Assembly: GCA_012838475.1 (NCBI GenBank)
Contig: DUPE01000171.1
Location: 1 to 33,090, forward strand
Length of the DNA stretch: 33,090 bases
Source: Clostridiaceae bacterium
GTDB lineage: Bacteria; Bacillota; Clostridia; Saccharofermentanales; DTU023
Reading direction: 5' to 3'
The position numbers and the translations under genes are program-made. This document shows positions 32,707 to 33,090 of the stretch, in pieces; position 1 is the stretch's first letter, and every line of letters begins with the position of its first letter. Under the pieces are notes generated by a model. That model ran no database searches, was not told the origin of the DNA, and saw only the letters and a list, made by a program, of their open reading frames with translations.

Positions 32707-33090
32707 TTGAATAGCGAGCATAAAGAATACAGTTCAGATCTTGAACTTGAAATGAATTCGGGTGAGCAGATCAGGGCTGATAGTGATCTTGCAAACGCTG
32801 CGGGTGTGAAAGCCAAAGAACAGCGGAAGCAGTTCTTCTATTGGCTTCGTTTTGTTCTGTTCTGGTTGATAATCGGTATTCTCTTTTCCCAGTTTGTTTT
32901 GCAGCGTAACACCGTATATGGAGAATCGATGGTACCGACTCTATATAGTCTTGATGAGCTCTTAGTCGAAAAGGTGACCCGCTTCTTTGGCGGCATATCC
33001 AGAGGGGATATTGTTACTTGCAGGTCACATCTGGGTAATAGCGAGCAAAACACTAATATTGTTAAGAGAGTAATAGGCCTGCCGGGGGAA
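32707..33090 (+). CDS. lepB: Signal peptidase I (partial, runs off the window)
   Basis: An open frame of 128 codons to the window end. A hydrophilic, acidic N-terminus of about 45 residues is followed by one membrane segment (FFYWLRFVLFWLIIGILFSQF). Then comes the catalytic serine motif YGESMVPTL, an RGDIV segment and KRVIGLPGE with the catalytic lysine. It cleaves signal peptides on the outer face of the membrane. The start is taken as TTG at 32707, nine bases after aspS; ATG at 32752 is an alternative. Its position suggests co-transcription with aspS. Confidence 0.88.
   Translation, partial: MNSEHKEYSSDLELEMNSGEQIRADSDLANAAGVKAKEQRKQFFYWLRFVLFWLIIGILFSQFVLQRNTVYGESMVPTLYSLDELLVEKVTRFFGGISRGDIVTCRSHLGNSEQNTNIVKRVIGLPGE

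Overview
The window looks like the chromosome of an anaerobic member of the Clostridia (Bacillota). The pointers are strong GGAGG-type ribosome binding sites, two T-box leaders, a ferredoxin-dependent 2-oxoacid oxidoreductase, butyrate kinase, an ABC-F protein and a clostridial-style tRNA-Gln. The species cannot be named from what is here. No insertion sequence, phage gene, CRISPR array or rRNA was seen.

Layout. 1-1900: the tail of an unidentified gene, an HI0933/YhiN-type flavoprotein, and tRNA-Gln(CUG). 1933-5688 (minus): an acid-sugar operon of a DUF1537 kinase, a PdxA2-type dehydrogenase and a GntP permease, which fits D-threonate or D-erythronate breakdown to dihydroxyacetone phosphate. 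6146-9758 (plus): the two overlapping subunits of a heterodimeric ABC exporter. 10077-10835: a conserved TIM-barrel-like protein of unknown function. 11023-14966 (minus): a two-gene operon of a LeuA-like protein without the usual HxH metal ligands and a fusion of a xylose-isomerase-like barrel to an acyl-CoA ligase. 15080-20510 (plus): two tandem paralogues, each with its own promoter and T-box, encoding HTH + cupin + AMP-forming acyl-CoA ligase in one chain. 20682-21437: a membrane protein. 21590-27446 (minus): branched-chain aminotransferase, a four-subunit VOR-type 2-oxoacid:ferredoxin oxidoreductase with an extra P-loop ATPase, and butyrate kinase. 27801-33090: ABC-F ATPase, lipid kinase, aspartyl-tRNA synthetase and the start of signal peptidase I.

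How the genes may work together. The stretch from about 11 to 27.4 kb reads as one metabolic neighbourhood for branched-chain or related short acids. An acid would be activated to its acyl-CoA (AMP-forming ligases), reductively carboxylated to the 2-oxoacid (VOR), then aminated (IlvE). The same enzymes could run in the opposite, fermentative direction. T-box control is the decisive clue: T-boxes switch genes on when a tRNA is uncharged, which suits amino-acid supply rather than amino-acid degradation. In the second leader the specifier can be read as GTC (valine). In both leaders the T-box bulge is UGGU, matching a tRNA with discriminator A. I therefore infer a valine/branched-chain amino-acid salvage route that makes amino acids from short branched acids. 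The direction and substrates are inference; the domains and leaders are visible in the sequence.
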